A stretch of DNA of 64,000 bases from the NCBI GenBank assembly GCA_005503055.1, contig SCOX01000004.1, positions 62,001 through 126,000 on the forward strand. The letters run 5' to 3'. A model generated the notes under the pieces. That model was given only the letters and a program-made list of their open reading frames with translations, was not told where the DNA came from and made no database searches. Shown piece after piece: positions 27,367 to 36,038 of this stretch. The translations under genes were made by a program, and so were the position numbers. Position 1 is the stretch's first letter, and each line of letters begins with the position of its first letter. Source of the stretch: Lysobacteraceae bacterium P. GTDB taxonomy: Bacteria; Pseudomonadota; Gammaproteobacteria; Xanthomonadales; Xanthomonadaceae.

Positions 27367-29273
27367 TGCCCACCCGTTTCGAACGCATCTGGATCCAGGG
27401 CAGCGGCCGTTTCCTGCCCGGCGCGCCCGTCGACAACGAGGCGATGGACGCCTACATCGCACCGCTCAACCGCATTTCCGGCCGGATCAAGCGCCGCATC
27501 CTGGCCGAGAACGGTATCCTCCAGCGCCATTACGCCGTGGATGCGCAAGGTCGCACGTTGCATTCGTGCGCGGCGATGGCGGCCGCGGCGATCCACGACT
27601 GCCTGGACCAGGCGCACCTGTCGCTCGACCAGGTCGGTCTGCTCGCCTGCGGCACGTCCGGCGGCGACGCGCTCATGCCGGGATTCGCCTCGATGGTGCA
27701 GGGCGAGCTGTCGGCCCCGCCCATGCAGACGTTTTCGAGCCATGGCATCTGCGCGTCCGGCGTGGGGGCGTGGGAAAGCGCCGCGGCGGCGATCGAACTG
27801 GGTTCGCATCGCCATGCGCTGGTCGCAGCCGCGGAGATGCCGTCGCGATTGTTCAAGCGTTCGCGCTATGCCGCGCGCGATTACGACGCCGACTTCGATG
27901 CGCATTTCCTGCGCTGGATGCTGTCCGACGGTGCCGGCGCGATGCTGCTCACCTCCGATCCGCGCACCGGCGAGGGCGTGCGCCTGCGACTGCGCTTCAT
28001 CCACCAGCGCTCGTTCTCCGGCGACTATCCGGTCTGCATGCAGCTGGGCCTGACGCCGGATCGCGCCAAGTCGCATCTGGACTACGCGTCGTGGCGCGAA
28101 GCGGAGGAAAGCGGCGCGCTGTTCCTGCGGCAGGACATCCGCCTGCTGCCGCATTTGTTCGACATCGGCGTGCACGAATACGCGCGCCTGGCGCACGAAG
28201 GCTGGATCGACGTGCCGCGCATCGACCACTTCCTGTGCCACTACTCGTCGGAACGGTTCGCCCCCGTCGTGGACGAGCTGATGCACAAGGCCGGGCTGGC
28301 GATTCCGCGCGAGCGCTGGTACAGCAATCTCACCCAGCGCGGCAACACCGGCGCCGCGTCGATCTTCATCATGCTCGACGAGTTCCTGCGCACGCGCACG
28401 CTGGTGCCGGGCGAGCGGATCCTCTGTTTCGTGCCGGAATCCGGTCGGTTCACCGTATCGTTCGCGCTGATCGAGGTGGAGGCCGCCGATTCCACGACCG
28501 ATGCGCAGCCAGTGCACGTGCCCAAGTCGATGCTTGTGGACGCGGCTGGCCATGGCGGGGACGATCTCATCGCCGCCCCGCACGACCCCTCGCAGGCGCC
28601 GCGCGAACTGCGTCACCTGCTCGGCGAACTGGCGTCGATCTGGCACGACTACCGCTCGCGTGCCTGGCGCACGCCGGTGATCCGCAAGCTGCGCGAACGG
28701 CGTTTCGAACTCACCGATTACCTGCGGTGGATGGAGTGCTGGATTCCGCAGGTGCGCGAAGGCAGCCGCTGGATGCGCGAAGGCGCCGCGTCGGTGCGCG
28801 CGCCTTTCGAGGAGCTGGCCGCGCTGATCCAGACGCATGCCGGCGACGAGCAGGACGACTTCATGATCCTGTTCGAGGACTACCGCAAGGCGGGCGGCGA
28901 GGTCGGCGACATCGACTGGCTGCGCCGCAATCCCGGCGGCGAAGCGCTCAACGCCTACCTGCATGCGCTGGCCGCAACGCCCAATCCGCTGGGCCTGCTC
29001 GGCGCCATCTACATCATCGAAGGCACCGGCCAGCGCATCATCCCGGCGCTGCTGCCGCTGATGAAGGCGGGACTCGACCTTCCCGCCGACGCGTTCCGCT
29101 TCCTCGAATACCACGGCGCCAACGACGAGCATCACCTGCTGCGCTGGCTGCGTGCGGTCGAGATCGTGCTGCAGCACGACCACGACGGAACGGGAACGCA
29201 GGCCATCATCGACACGGCCCGGCGCACCGCCGCGCTCTATCTCATGCAGCTCGACCACGTGGTGATGTCATGA
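27366..29273 (+). CDS. Beta-ketoacyl synthase III-like protein fused to a haem-oxygenase-like domain
   Basis: The 635-residue protein has two parts. Residues 1-372 are a KAS III/DarB-type condensing enzyme with the full Cys-His-Asn triad: Cys129 in SSHGICASGVGAW, His292 in FLCHYSSERF and Asn327 in QRGNTGAASI. After a linker (about 373-410), residues 411-635 form an all-helical domain that resembles haem-oxygenase-like di-iron or TenA-type proteins: Glu552 in YIIEGTGQR and an HxxxDxxH pattern, His583-Asp587-His590, in EYHGANDEHHLL. KAS III enzymes condense acyl donors with malonyl-ACP or another acyl unit, and the C-terminal domain could oxidise or cleave the product. I infer a dedicated lipid pathway with the flanking oxygenases; the product is unknown. 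Confidence 0.82.
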   Translation: MPTRFERIWIQGSGRFLPGAPVDNEAMDAYIAPLNRISGRIKRRILAENGILQRHYAVDAQGRTLHSCAAMAAAAIHDCLDQAHLSLDQVGLLACGTSGGDALMPGFASMVQGELSAPPMQTFSSHGICASGVGAWESAAAAIELGSHRHALVAAAEMPSRLFKRSRYAARDYDADFDAHFLRWMLSDGAGAMLLTSDPRTGEGVRLRLRFIHQRSFSGDYPVCMQLGLTPDRAKSHLDYASWREAEESGALFLRQDIRLLPHLFDIGVHEYARLAHEGWIDVPRIDHFLCHYSSERFAPVVDELMHKAGLAIPRERWYSNLTQRGNTGAASIFIMLDEFLRTRTLVPGERILCFVPESGRFTVSFALIEVEAADSTTDAQPVHVPKSMLVDAAGHGGDDLIAAPHDPSQAPRELRHLLGELASIWHDYRSRAWRTPVIRKLRERRFELTDYLRWMECWIPQVREGSRWMREGAASVRAPFEELAALIQTHAGDEQDDFMILFEDYRKAGGEVGDIDWLRRNPGGEALNAYLHALAATPNPLGLLGAIYIIEGTGQRIIPALLPLMKAGLDLPADAFRFLEYHGANDEHHLLRWLRAVEIVLQHDHDGTGTQAIIDTARRTAALYLMQLDHVVMS

Positions 29274-30196
29274 AACGCGATCCCGATTTCATCTCGCGCG
29301 GCCACGATGCCGCCGATCCCAGCCCGTGGCTGGCGATGTACCTGGACTTGAGCACACCGCTGGACGAGGAGGTCAAGCAGGCCTGGTTGGCCGACTCCAG
29401 CTCGCGCTCGCGCCAGTTCATCCTGCCCTTCATGCGGCCGTTCGCGCGCACGCTGATCGTGCTGTTCCAGATCGTCAAGGTGTTCACGCCGCGCAAGCTC
29501 GCGTTCTCGCGCGCGCTGCACAGGCTGCTGGCGTGGGGCATGGAGAATTTCATCCGGCCCGAGGCGAACTGGCTGATCCTGCGCCACTTCCACCTGGGAT
29601 CGCAGGTGCTGCAGTTCATCGCCGCCAATGCGCCGGTCGACGTGCCCACGCACCCGCTGCGGCCGAACGCGATCGCCGATGTGCGCGAGGAGATGTTCCT
29701 CGTGCACGACCTCAACCTGTTCAACTTCGTGATCCGGCTCAACCAGGGGCTGCGCGATGCCGGGCTGCGCCTCCAGCCCGTCGCGGATCCGGACCTGTCG
29801 ATGATCGTGCAGCCGCCGCTGGCGCTGGCGGACATGCCGCGTCGCCGGCGCAACGTCCTGGACCTGCAGAGCTCCATCGAGCTGTTCACGCCGATCTACC
29901 AGCTGCTGCTGACCGACAGCGATTTCTGGCGCGCGACCCATTCGTTGCAGCTGGACGAGACCATCGGCCTGTACGCGGCGACGATCCTGGACGCCCATGC
30001 GCACCTGATCCTGCTCAACAACCGCCACCCGCTCGTGCCGATGTCGACCCTACGCGCCGGTTTCCGGCTGACGCTGCACGGTTTGTCCACCGAGATGCTG
30101 CACGCGTTCCTGATGGACATGCGCAGGCAGCGCGAGGCCGCCGCGCTCGCGACCGCGGCGATCGATACGACCGACGCGGTATCCGTCACGCCGTAG
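29270..30196 (+). CDS. Conserved-looking protein of unknown function, last gene of the lipid cluster
   Basis: I do not recognise this 308-residue protein. It overlaps the ketosynthase gene by four bases (ATGA) and so is coupled to it. It begins with an acidic soluble segment, then has a mainly hydrophobic region at about 50-85 (RPFARTLIVLFQIVKVFTP), which may be one membrane-associated helix. A largely helical remainder follows with several His residues (LILRHFHLGSQ, FLVHDLNLFNF, ILDAHAHLILLNNRHP). There is no signal peptide and no nucleotide-binding or cofactor motif. By position it could be a partner, carrier or chain-length factor for the ketosynthase; that is inference. Confidence 0.75.
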   Translation: MKRDPDFISRGHDAADPSPWLAMYLDLSTPLDEEVKQAWLADSSSRSRQFILPFMRPFARTLIVLFQIVKVFTPRKLAFSRALHRLLAWGMENFIRPEANWLILRHFHLGSQVLQFIAANAPVDVPTHPLRPNAIADVREEMFLVHDLNLFNFVIRLNQGLRDAGLRLQPVADPDLSMIVQPPLALADMPRRRRNVLDLQSSIELFTPIYQLLLTDSDFWRATHSLQLDETIGLYAATILDAHAHLILLNNRHPLVPMSTLRAGFRLTLHGLSTEMLHAFLMDMRRQREAAALATAAIDTTDAVSVTP

Positions 30197-30214
30197 GCCG
30201 GCGCGCGGCGGGGT

Positions 30215-31264
30215 TCAGAACGCGCGGCTGATCGTGAAGCTGCCGAACACCGGCGTCTCGCGCTGGCCGTCGAACTCGCGCGTGCCGTGGTAGCGCGCCA
30301 GCGCCAGCTTCCAGCGGTGGAACATCACCGCCACGCCGTAACCGACGTTGGCCACCGCGTGGCGCTTGTCCACGCTGTGGCTGTCGCGGAAGGTGTTGCC
30401 GTCCAGGGTGATGTCCCACAGCACCCAGCGCGTGTCCATCGTCAGGAACAGGTGCGCGCCGGGCGTGTACTGGCTCCGCGGTTCGCGCGTCGGCGCGGTG
30501 TTTTCGCCGGCCGGACGCAGTGGCGTGCTGCCGAAGTCGTCGGGCAGGTTGCGGCCGAAGCGGAACTCGGCGCCGCCGTTGGCATAGGTCGCCAGGTTGC
30601 CGAAGCTGCCGCCGTAGTGGGCGATCGCGTCCCACGCCCAGCCGCGTGCGCCGTCGTTGGAGGAGAACCGGCGCATGCGCTCGTGGACGATGCGGAATAC
30701 CGGCTCGTTCTCGAGCTGGTTGTCCCAGCCACGGAACTTCTCGCTGCCGACGATCTGGTGCACGGCGTCCTGCGCCTCCTTGCCCAGCGCCGCCGGGCCG
30801 ACGATGCCGAACTGCAGTTGCGTCGTGCGCAGCTGGTCGCCTTCGCGCGCGTTGTAGCCCAGGCCCACCAGCAGGGCGGCGGCGTAGGGACGGTCGTCCT
30901 CGATCAGGTCGCTGCGGGTGAAGTCGGTCGGCGTGAAGATGCCCTGCGAGAACGTGGCGATCATGTTCTGCTGCTCGAAACGCTCCGGTTGCAGCGCTTC
31001 GAGACGGCGGTTCACCCAGCGCGCCAGACGCGGGATGCAGGGATCGTCGGTGTAGTCGCGCAGATTCGGCGAAACGAGCGTGAGCTGCACGCCGTTGCTG
31101 TAGCCCTGGTCCTGGCCGCCGAGCAGGTCGTTGTCGACGCGCAGGTTGACGATGGGCGGTAGGCGGGTGCGTCCGTGCGTGCAGTCGGCGCGGCCATCGG
31201 CCTGCGCGGCGCCGGCCGCGGCGTACAGAAAGACGGCCGGGATCAGCCATCCGAGTCGATTCAT
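30215..31264 (-). CDS. Lipid A deacylase LpxR family outer membrane protein (DUF2219)
   Basis: LpxR removes the 3'-acyloxyacyl group of lipid A at the outer membrane in a calcium-dependent way. The 349-residue product has a signal peptide (1-22, ending AGAAQA) and a 12-strand barrel character. Active-site motifs of the family are visible: VDNDLLGGQDQGYSNG (Asn, Asp and Ser positions), DRPYAAALLVGLG, and DAVHQIVGSEKFRGWDNQL with the catalytic His. It ends in a strand terminating SRAF with an aromatic C-terminus. The start is ATG 31264, in front of a good signal peptide; the frame runs further to 31303. It is convergent with the acyl-lipid cluster, so a link between the two is possible but unproven. 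Confidence 0.88.
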   Translation of the reverse strand: MNRLGWLIPAVFLYAAAGAAQADGRADCTHGRTRLPPIVNLRVDNDLLGGQDQGYSNGVQLTLVSPNLRDYTDDPCIPRLARWVNRRLEALQPERFEQQNMIATFSQGIFTPTDFTRSDLIEDDRPYAAALLVGLGYNAREGDQLRTTQLQFGIVGPAALGKEAQDAVHQIVGSEKFRGWDNQLENEPVFRIVHERMRRFSSNDGARGWAWDAIAHYGGSFGNLATYANGGAEFRFGRNLPDDFGSTPLRPAGENTAPTREPRSQYTPGAHLFLTMDTRWVLWDITLDGNTFRDSHSVDKRHAVANVGYGVAVMFHRWKLALARYHGTREFDGQRETPVFGSFTISRAF

Positions 31265-31594
31265 GGGTCGTGTTCCGAAGTCGGCGACGCCTGCACGTCG
31301 CAAGGACGAGGATGGGCGTTCGGTGGGGGCGCAAAGGATCGCATCGCGCGCGCAAAGCGGCGACGCAATGCTTGCGACGGAGCATTCCAGCAGCGTTTCT
31401 TTAAGGCGGTTTTAGGGCGCAGCTTTCAAGGCGGCTGACAGGGGCCGCGTCCGCACGTTTGCGCCCGGGTGGAGATTGTGGACAAGGCCGGTCCAGGCAG
31501 GAATGACCGCGAGAGGCGACATCGCGTTGCTTCGTGCGAACCAATGGCGCCAGGACCGGCCGGCTGTCGGACCGGCCCGAGCTTCGCGTTGCCC
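31265..31594. other. Intergenic region between lpxR-like and acetyltransferase genes
   Basis: No convincing gene is seen. It should hold the leftward promoter of the lpxR-like gene and the end of the acetyltransferase transcript. A long-range inverted repeat (GGCCGGTCC near 31485, GGACCGGCC near 31550) is present without a T-run. Confidence 0.5.
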
Positions 31595-32155
31595 TCAGGT
31601 GCCCGCGTTCGGGCGAACGATCCGCGCCGGATTGCCCGCGACGGTGGCGCCCGCCGGCACATCGCGCGTGACCACCGCGCCTGCGCCGATCAGTGCATCG
31701 TCGCCGACCGTCACGCCGGGAAGCAGGATCGCGCCGCCGCCGATCCACACGTTGCGGCCAATGCGCACCGGCTTGCCGAACTCCCAGCCTTCGCGGCGCA
31801 GCGCCGGATCGCGCGGGTGGTCGGCCGTGTAGATCTGTACTGCCGGGCCGATCTGCGTGCCGTCGCCGATCTCCACGCGCACCACGTCCAGGATCACGCA
31901 GTCGAAGTTGAGGAACACCCCGCGCCCCAGGTGCACGTTGAAGCCGTAGTCGCAATGGAAGGGCGGGCGGATCTCGCTGCCGGCGCCGGCGGCGCCCAGG
32001 CGCTCGGCCAGCAACGCATGCCGCCGTGCGGGTGCCATGCCCAGCGCGGCGTTGTAGCGGACCATCCACTCGCGGGCGTCGGCCTGGGCGGCCTGGATTT
32101 CGGCGTCGTCGGCGCGATAGAGCTCGCCGGCGCACATGCGTTGCATCGGCGTCAT
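31595..32155 (-). CDS. maa: Maltose/sugar O-acetyltransferase (LbH family)
   Basis: The 186-residue protein is an acetyl-CoA-dependent O-acetyltransferase of the maltose/galactoside (LacA/Maa) and NodL group. It has the N-terminal cap [17 protein letters not shown] and then a left-handed beta-helix of hexapeptides ([60 protein letters not shown]). The catalytic His is in YTADHPRDP. Such enzymes acetylate glucose, maltose or galactosides as detoxification, and the natural substrate here is unknown. The ATG at 32155 overlaps the RNase T stop by four bases, so it is the second gene of a leftward pair. Confidence 0.9.
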   Translation of the reverse strand: MTPMQRMCAGELYRADDAEIQAAQADAREWMVRYNAALGMAPARRHALLAERLGAAGAGSEIRPPFHCDYGFNVHLGRGVFLNFDCVILDVVRVEIGDGTQIGPAVQIYTADHPRDPALRREGWEFGKPVRIGRNVWIGGGAILLPGVTVGDDALIGAGAVVTRDVPAGATVAGNPARIVRPNAGT

Positions 32156-32799
32156 GGCGTGCCCAGCACCGGTGGCAGCGGCGACGGCCAGGCATTGACG
32201 ATGCGGCAGAACAGTTGCGCGGTGCGCTCGGTGTCGTACACGGCCGAGTGCGCTTCCTCGCCGTTCCATTCCAGTCCAGCGGCCTGCACCGCACGCGCCA
32301 GTACGGTCTGCCCGTAGGCCACGCCGGCCAGGCTCACCGTGTCGAACACGCTGAAGGGATGGAACGGGTTGCGCTTGTGGCCGCTGCGCGTCACCGCCGC
32401 GTTGAGGAAGTTCAGGTCGAAGTGGGCGTTGTGGCCTACCAGGATCGCGCGCTGGCAACCGTGCTTCTTCAGCGCCGCGCGTACCGGCGCGAACACCGTC
32501 TCCAGCGCGACGCGCTCGGGCTTGGCGTCGCGGAAGGGGTGGTCGAGGATGATGCCGGTGATTTCCAGCGACTTGGGATCGATGTCGGTGCCCTGTGCGG
32601 GCACGACGTGGCTGCTGGTGATCTCGCTGACGAACAGCAGCCCGTTCTCGTCGATGTCGATCGGCGCCACGGCGATTTCCAGCAGCGCGTGACGGTTCCA
32701 GTCGAATCCGCCGGTTTCCACGTCCACCACGACCGGCAGGAAACCGCGGAATCGCGTGGAGAGACGGGAAGGCGGGGTTGGAGCGTCGGCGTTGGGCAT
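32152..32799 (-). CDS. rnt: Ribonuclease T
   Basis: RNase T is a DEDDh 3' exonuclease that trims tRNA and 5S/23S rRNA ends. The 215-residue product has the four acidic residues and the His in order: [11 protein letters not shown] (Asp, Glu), [12 protein letters not shown] (Asp), and [14 protein letters not shown] (His and Asp). The NBS-type basic patches ([28 protein letters not shown]) match RNase T and not the DnaQ epsilon family. The start is ATG 32799; TTG 32805 is an alternative, and no strong Shine-Dalgarno is visible for either. It is upstream of and coupled to the acetyltransferase gene. Confidence 0.94.
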   Translation of the reverse strand: MPNADAPTPPSRLSTRFRGFLPVVVDVETGGFDWNRHALLEIAVAPIDIDENGLLFVSEITSSHVVPAQGTDIDPKSLEITGIILDHPFRDAKPERVALETVFAPVRAALKKHGCQRAILVGHNAHFDLNFLNAAVTRSGHKRNPFHPFSVFDTVSLAGVAYGQTVLARAVQAAGLEWNGEEAHSAVYDTERTAQLFCRIVNAWPSPLPPVLGTP

Positions 32800-32888
32800 G
32801 CGCAAAGGTTAGCAGACGGGCCTTTGCCGCTTCGGCCGATCTCCCGCGTCCGGCGACGCCGGGACGACGCGAAGAAAGTTGCGCCAGC

Positions 32889-33659
32889 TCAGCGCGGCCG
32901 CGTCCCCGGAATCACGCCCGCGCCCCGCATCTGTTCCAGCAGCGCCGCGCCTTCTTTGACGAACCCGGCGACGTCGGCCTGCGCGGCTTCCTGCGCGAGC
33001 GCCTCCAGCTGTGCCCGTCCGCTGAGCTGCGGTGCCTGTTCCAACCGTTGCAGCAGACGGAAAGCCAGCGGGCTCAGCTGCGAGAAGCGCACTTCGCCGT
33101 CGCTTTCGCGCCGCACGAGCAGCAGGGTCGGTTCGGCGGGCGGTGATTCGGGCTGGTGGTCCGGCGCGATGCGATGCACCGGCCACGCGTAGGCGAGGGG
33201 CCACGCGAGCGGCGACAGCACCGGGATGCCGTCGAGCAGATCGCCGTGCGCATCGTGCGGCGGCAACGGCGCGTCGCTGATCTGCAGCGCGAGTTCGACC
33301 CACTCGTAATGCGCGAGCTCGCCCGCGAACGGCGGCAGTGCGGGCGCTTCGTCGTCGCGCGCGTCGAGGAAACGCAGGAATTCGCGCCCCAGCTCCGGGA
33401 ACAGCGGCGTCTGTGCACGATGGTCGCGGAAGAAATCGCGCACGAGCGCGCGCCAGTCCGCATCGCCCAGCACCTGCCGCAAGACCGGGAAGTTTCCGGC
33501 CAGCAGGCTTTCGACGTTGTTGAACACCAGGTCGCGGTAGATCGCCAGGCGTCGATCCTCCACGCCTTGCGGCGCGGCGACGGCCTGCGGGTCGCGCAAA
33601 TGACGGGTGAGGGCGAGTTGCTGCGCGCGCAGGCGCGATGGTGCGTCAGGCGCGTGCAT
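32889..33659 (-). CDS. bufC: BufC/HvfC-type DUF2063 partner protein of a RiPP oxidase
   Basis: DUF2063 proteins pair with DUF692 oxidases and bind the precursor peptide for modification. The 256-residue protein has the DUF2063 N-terminal helical domain (about 10-110: [40 protein letters not shown]) and a C-terminal winged-helix-like part resembling the recognition domains of MbnC and TglI partners (about 165-250). It overlaps bufB by 14 bp, so the two are cotranslated. Its position, bufA-bufB-bufC on the leftward strand, matches described copper-metallophore operons. Confidence 0.9.
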   Translation of the reverse strand: MHAPDAPSRLRAQQLALTRHLRDPQAVAAPQGVEDRRLAIYRDLVFNNVESLLAGNFPVLRQVLGDADWRALVRDFFRDHRAQTPLFPELGREFLRFLDARDDEAPALPPFAGELAHYEWVELALQISDAPLPPHDAHGDLLDGIPVLSPLAWPLAYAWPVHRIAPDHQPESPPAEPTLLLVRRESDGEVRFSQLSPLAFRLLQRLEQAPQLSGRAQLEALAQEAAQADVAGFVKEGAALLEQMRGAGVIPGTRPR

Positions 33660-34521
33660 GCGAAACCGGGACGCTGGCGTGTTCGCGCATCAGCTTGCGA
33701 ACCGTCGCCAGTTCGTCGAGCAGTTCCGCGTAGGGCGGGATGTTGAAGTCGCGTTCCAGCAGCGTGGGACGCGCGCCGAAACGCCGGTAGGCCTCGCCCA
33801 GGAGCGCCCAGACATCGTCCTTGACCGGCGCGCCGTGCGTATCGACCTTGAGGTCGTCGGCTTCGTCGTAATGCCCGGCGACGTGGATGCAGACGATGCG
33901 TTCGGCCGGCATCGCCGCGAGGAAGGCATGCGGGTCGTAGCGATGGTTGATCGCGTTGACGTGGATGTTGTTGACGTCAAGCAGCAGGTCGCAATCGGCC
34001 TCGGCCAGGACGGCATTGATGAAGTCCGCCTCGTCGAGTGCGTGCTGGCCGCGGTCGACGGGCATCGTCGCGTAGTAGGAGACGTTCTCCACCGCGATGC
34101 GGCGTCCGACGATGTCCTGCGTCTGCGCGATGCGCGCGGCGACGTGGTGCACGGCTTCTTCGGTAAACGGCAACGGCAGCAGGTCGTAGAGCTGGCCGTC
34201 GTCGCTGCAGTAACTCAGGTGTTCGCTGTAGAGCGCGACGTGGTGGCGATCGAGGAAGCGCCGCACGCGTGCGAGGAAGGTCTCGTCCAGCGGCGCGAAG
34301 CCGCCGAGCGAGAGCGACAACCCGTGGCAGGACAGCGCATGGCGCGAGGACAACTCATCGAGCGCGTCGCCCAGCTTGCCGCCGACGCCGATCCAGTTTT
34401 CCGGGGCGCATTCGAGGAAATCGAAATCCTCCGGCGCAGCGTCCTGCAGCGGGCCCAGCAGGGCCCGCCGCAGGCCGAGGCCGACAGCCATCTCGGACAG
34501 AGGGTCAGGCGGACGGCTCAT
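33646..34521 (-). CDS. bufB: BufB/HvfB-type DUF692 multinuclear iron oxidase (MNIO)
   Basis: DUF692 enzymes are multinuclear non-haem iron oxidases that rewrite cysteine residues in precursor peptides, using O2. The 291-residue TIM-barrel protein shows the family metal-ligand motifs: [45 protein letters not shown] and [10 protein letters not shown]. It also has the family opening [13 protein letters not shown]. In the related Haemophilus HvfB system the enzyme converts the Cys of EGKCG motifs to oxazolone/thioamide groups that bind Cu(I). The neighbouring precursor has three such motifs, so the same chemistry is inferred here. The gene is 24 bp after bufA and overlaps bufC. Confidence 0.94.
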   Translation of the reverse strand: MSRPPDPLSEMAVGLGLRRALLGPLQDAAPEDFDFLECAPENWIGVGGKLGDALDELSSRHALSCHGLSLSLGGFAPLDETFLARVRRFLDRHHVALYSEHLSYCSDDGQLYDLLPLPFTEEAVHHVAARIAQTQDIVGRRIAVENVSYYATMPVDRGQHALDEADFINAVLAEADCDLLLDVNNIHVNAINHRYDPHAFLAAMPAERIVCIHVAGHYDEADDLKVDTHGAPVKDDVWALLGEAYRRFGARPTLLERDFNIPPYAELLDELATVRKLMREHASVPVSHARA

Positions 34522-34545
34522 GAAGCGCAGTGTGCGATGCCGGCC

Positions 34546-34911
34546 TTACGCCATGCCGCCGCACTTGCCTTCGCCGCACTTGCCTTCCATCTTGTCGCCC
34601 TTCTTGGCCTTGAGTTCATCGGCGGTCAGCACGCCGTCCTTGTTCGCGTCGTGCGTGGCGAACTTGCTGGTGTCGCCGTTGTGGGCGGCGCCGAACTCGG
34701 CCTGGGAGACCTTGCCATCCTTGTCGGTGTCCATCTTCGCGATGCCGCACTTGCCTTCGCCGGCCTTCGCGCCTTCGCCGGCGCTGACCATGTAGCCGGA
34801 GGCCAGGTCGGTCATCGCGAACGCGGAGCCCGACAGGGCGAGACCGCCGGCCAGGGCGGCGCCGGCGACGAGGACGACAGTCTTGCTGGTCTTGCTGTTG
34901 AGCTGGGACAT
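34546..34911 (-). CDS. bufA: BufA/HvfA-like RiPP metallophore precursor with EF-hands
   Basis: The 121-residue precursor has a signal peptide (about 8-32, ending GSAFA) for export and three EGKCG motifs: residues 52-56, and 109-113 followed at once by 114-118. Its only cysteines are Cys55, Cys112 and Cys117. Between the motifs lie two canonical 12-residue EF-hand loops, DTDKDGKVSQAE (61-72) and DANKDGVLTADE (88-99), so it is a calcium-binding scaffold carrying modifiable Cys sites. In the Hvf system each EGKCG Cys is converted by DUF692/DUF2063 enzymes into a Cu(I)-binding group. The downstream bufB and bufC support this. AGGAG precedes the ATG. Copper sequestration in the periplasm is the inferred role. 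Confidence 0.9.
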   Translation of the reverse strand: MSQLNSKTSKTVVLVAGAALAGGLALSGSAFAMTDLASGYMVSAGEGAKAGEGKCGIAKMDTDKDGKVSQAEFGAAHNGDTSKFATHDANKDGVLTADELKAKKGDKMEGKCGEGKCGGMA

Positions 34912-35172
34912 GAGATTGAACTCCTGGAGTGCGCGATGCGGGAACGACCCGCGGGGGTGGCCCGGTCATCGGGCCCTGGAACCATGACAGGAGGTCGGCT
35001 AGCGCGCGGTGAACAATCGAACGTGATGCGGCGCAACAAGGCGCGGGAGGGCGCCTGAGTGGCTGGAACCGGTTACGCGCAATCCTCTCTCCGGAGCGCG
35101 ACTTTGCGCAATCCGATGCGTTCGCGCATAGGCCATCAGTCGTGGAATGCGCTGAAAGGTGCACAAATGAAG
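34912..35172. other. bufA upstream region
   Basis: No gene is seen. It should contain the leftward bufABC promoter, but I find no convincing -35/-10 pair or metal-regulator operator by eye. Confidence 0.4.
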
Positions 35173-35202
35173 ACGGCGCGACCGTGCAGGCCGCGCCGTT
35201 TT
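35173..35202 (-). terminator. Probable terminator of the pst-phoU transcript
   Basis: ACGGCGCG (35173-35180) and CGCGCCGT (35192-35199) form an 8-bp stem with an 11-nt loop, 20 bp after the phoU stop. Leftward, CTTCATTT follows. Rightward, TTTT follows, so it may work in both directions. Confidence 0.55.
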
Positions 35203-35221
35203 AACGAATGTTTACCGAAGT

Positions 35222-35926
35222 TCAGGGGGCCGCGGTCGTGCTGCTGTCGTCGCGCTTCTCGCGCGGCGGCAGGGCTTCCTCGCCGCGTACCAGGAACCAC
35301 ACGTTCTCGGCGATGTTGGTGGCGTGGTCGCCGATGCGCTCGATGTTCTTGGCCATGAACAGCAGGTGCGTGCACGGCGTGATGCTGCGCGCGTCTTCCA
35401 TCATGTACGTGAGCAGTTCGCGGAAGAGGGCGGTGTAGGCCACGTCCAGTTCGGCGTCGCGGGCGCGCACGCGTTGGGCGAGTTCGACGTTGTTGTCGCG
35501 ATAGGCGACCAGCACGTCGCGCACCTGCTGCACCGCCAGCGTGCCGATCGCGTGCAGTCCGCTCACGTGCGGCAGCGGCGGCGACAGGTTCAGCGCGAGC
35601 GAGCGCTTGGCGACGTTGGCGGCGTAGTCGCCGACGCGTTCGATGTCGGAGGCGATGCGGATCGCGGCCAGGATCTCGCGCAGGTCGCGCGCCATCGGCC
35701 CGCGCAGCGCGAGCTTCATGACGTCGTGGCTGACTTCCTGCTCCAGCGCGTCGATCGCCTCGTCGTTGGCGATGATGCGTTCGGCGGCCCTGTCGTCGCG
35801 GCGCTGGACCACGTCGAGCGCGGCCTCCAGCTGCGAGGCGGCCATCTCGCCCATGCGCAGGGTCTCGTCGAGCAGGCGGCGCTGCTCGTCGTCGTAGCTC
35901 TTGACGATGTGGTCGTGCATGTTCAT
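35222..35926 (-). CDS. phoU: Phosphate transport system regulator PhoU
   Basis: PhoU connects the PstSCAB transporter with the PhoR/PhoB two-component system and keeps the Pho regulon off when phosphate is ample. The 234-residue product has two three-helix PhoU repeats with the E/DxxxD metal-binding motifs: one around AIRIASDIERVGDYAANVAK and one around LFMAKNIERIGDHATNIAE. Two in-frame starts exist, ATG 35926 (MNMHDHIVKS) and 35920 (MHDHIVKS); I use the longer. An additional upstream frame to 36046 is translated repeat sequence. It is the last gene of the leftward pst run, separated from pstB by an inverted repeat. Confidence 0.95.
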   Translation of the reverse strand: MNMHDHIVKSYDDEQRRLLDETLRMGEMAASQLEAALDVVQRRDDRAAERIIANDEAIDALEQEVSHDVMKLALRGPMARDLREILAAIRIASDIERVGDYAANVAKRSLALNLSPPLPHVSGLHAIGTLAVQQVRDVLVAYRDNNVELAQRVRARDAELDVAYTALFRELLTYMMEDARSITPCTHLLFMAKNIERIGDHATNIAENVWFLVRGEEALPPREKRDDSSTTAAP

Positions 35927-35934
35927 GGGGCGTC

Positions 35935-36034
35935 CGGGATTCGGGATTCGGGATTGGGGATTGGCAAGAGCGAGACACGGATGGGGCACGGAACGCAGGT
36001 ACTCGAATCTCGAATCCCGAATCCCGAATCCCGG
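35935..36034. repeat. GGGATTC-type inverted repeat between pstB and phoU
   Basis: The left arm (35936-35964) is tandem GGGATTC/GGGATTG units. The right arm (36004-36034) is tandem GAATCCC units. They can pair across about 40 nt. A similar element lies upstream of obgE (59407-59522). It sits inside the pst-phoU transcript and could form a strong stem. Confidence 0.8.
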
Positions 36035-36038
36035 CGCT

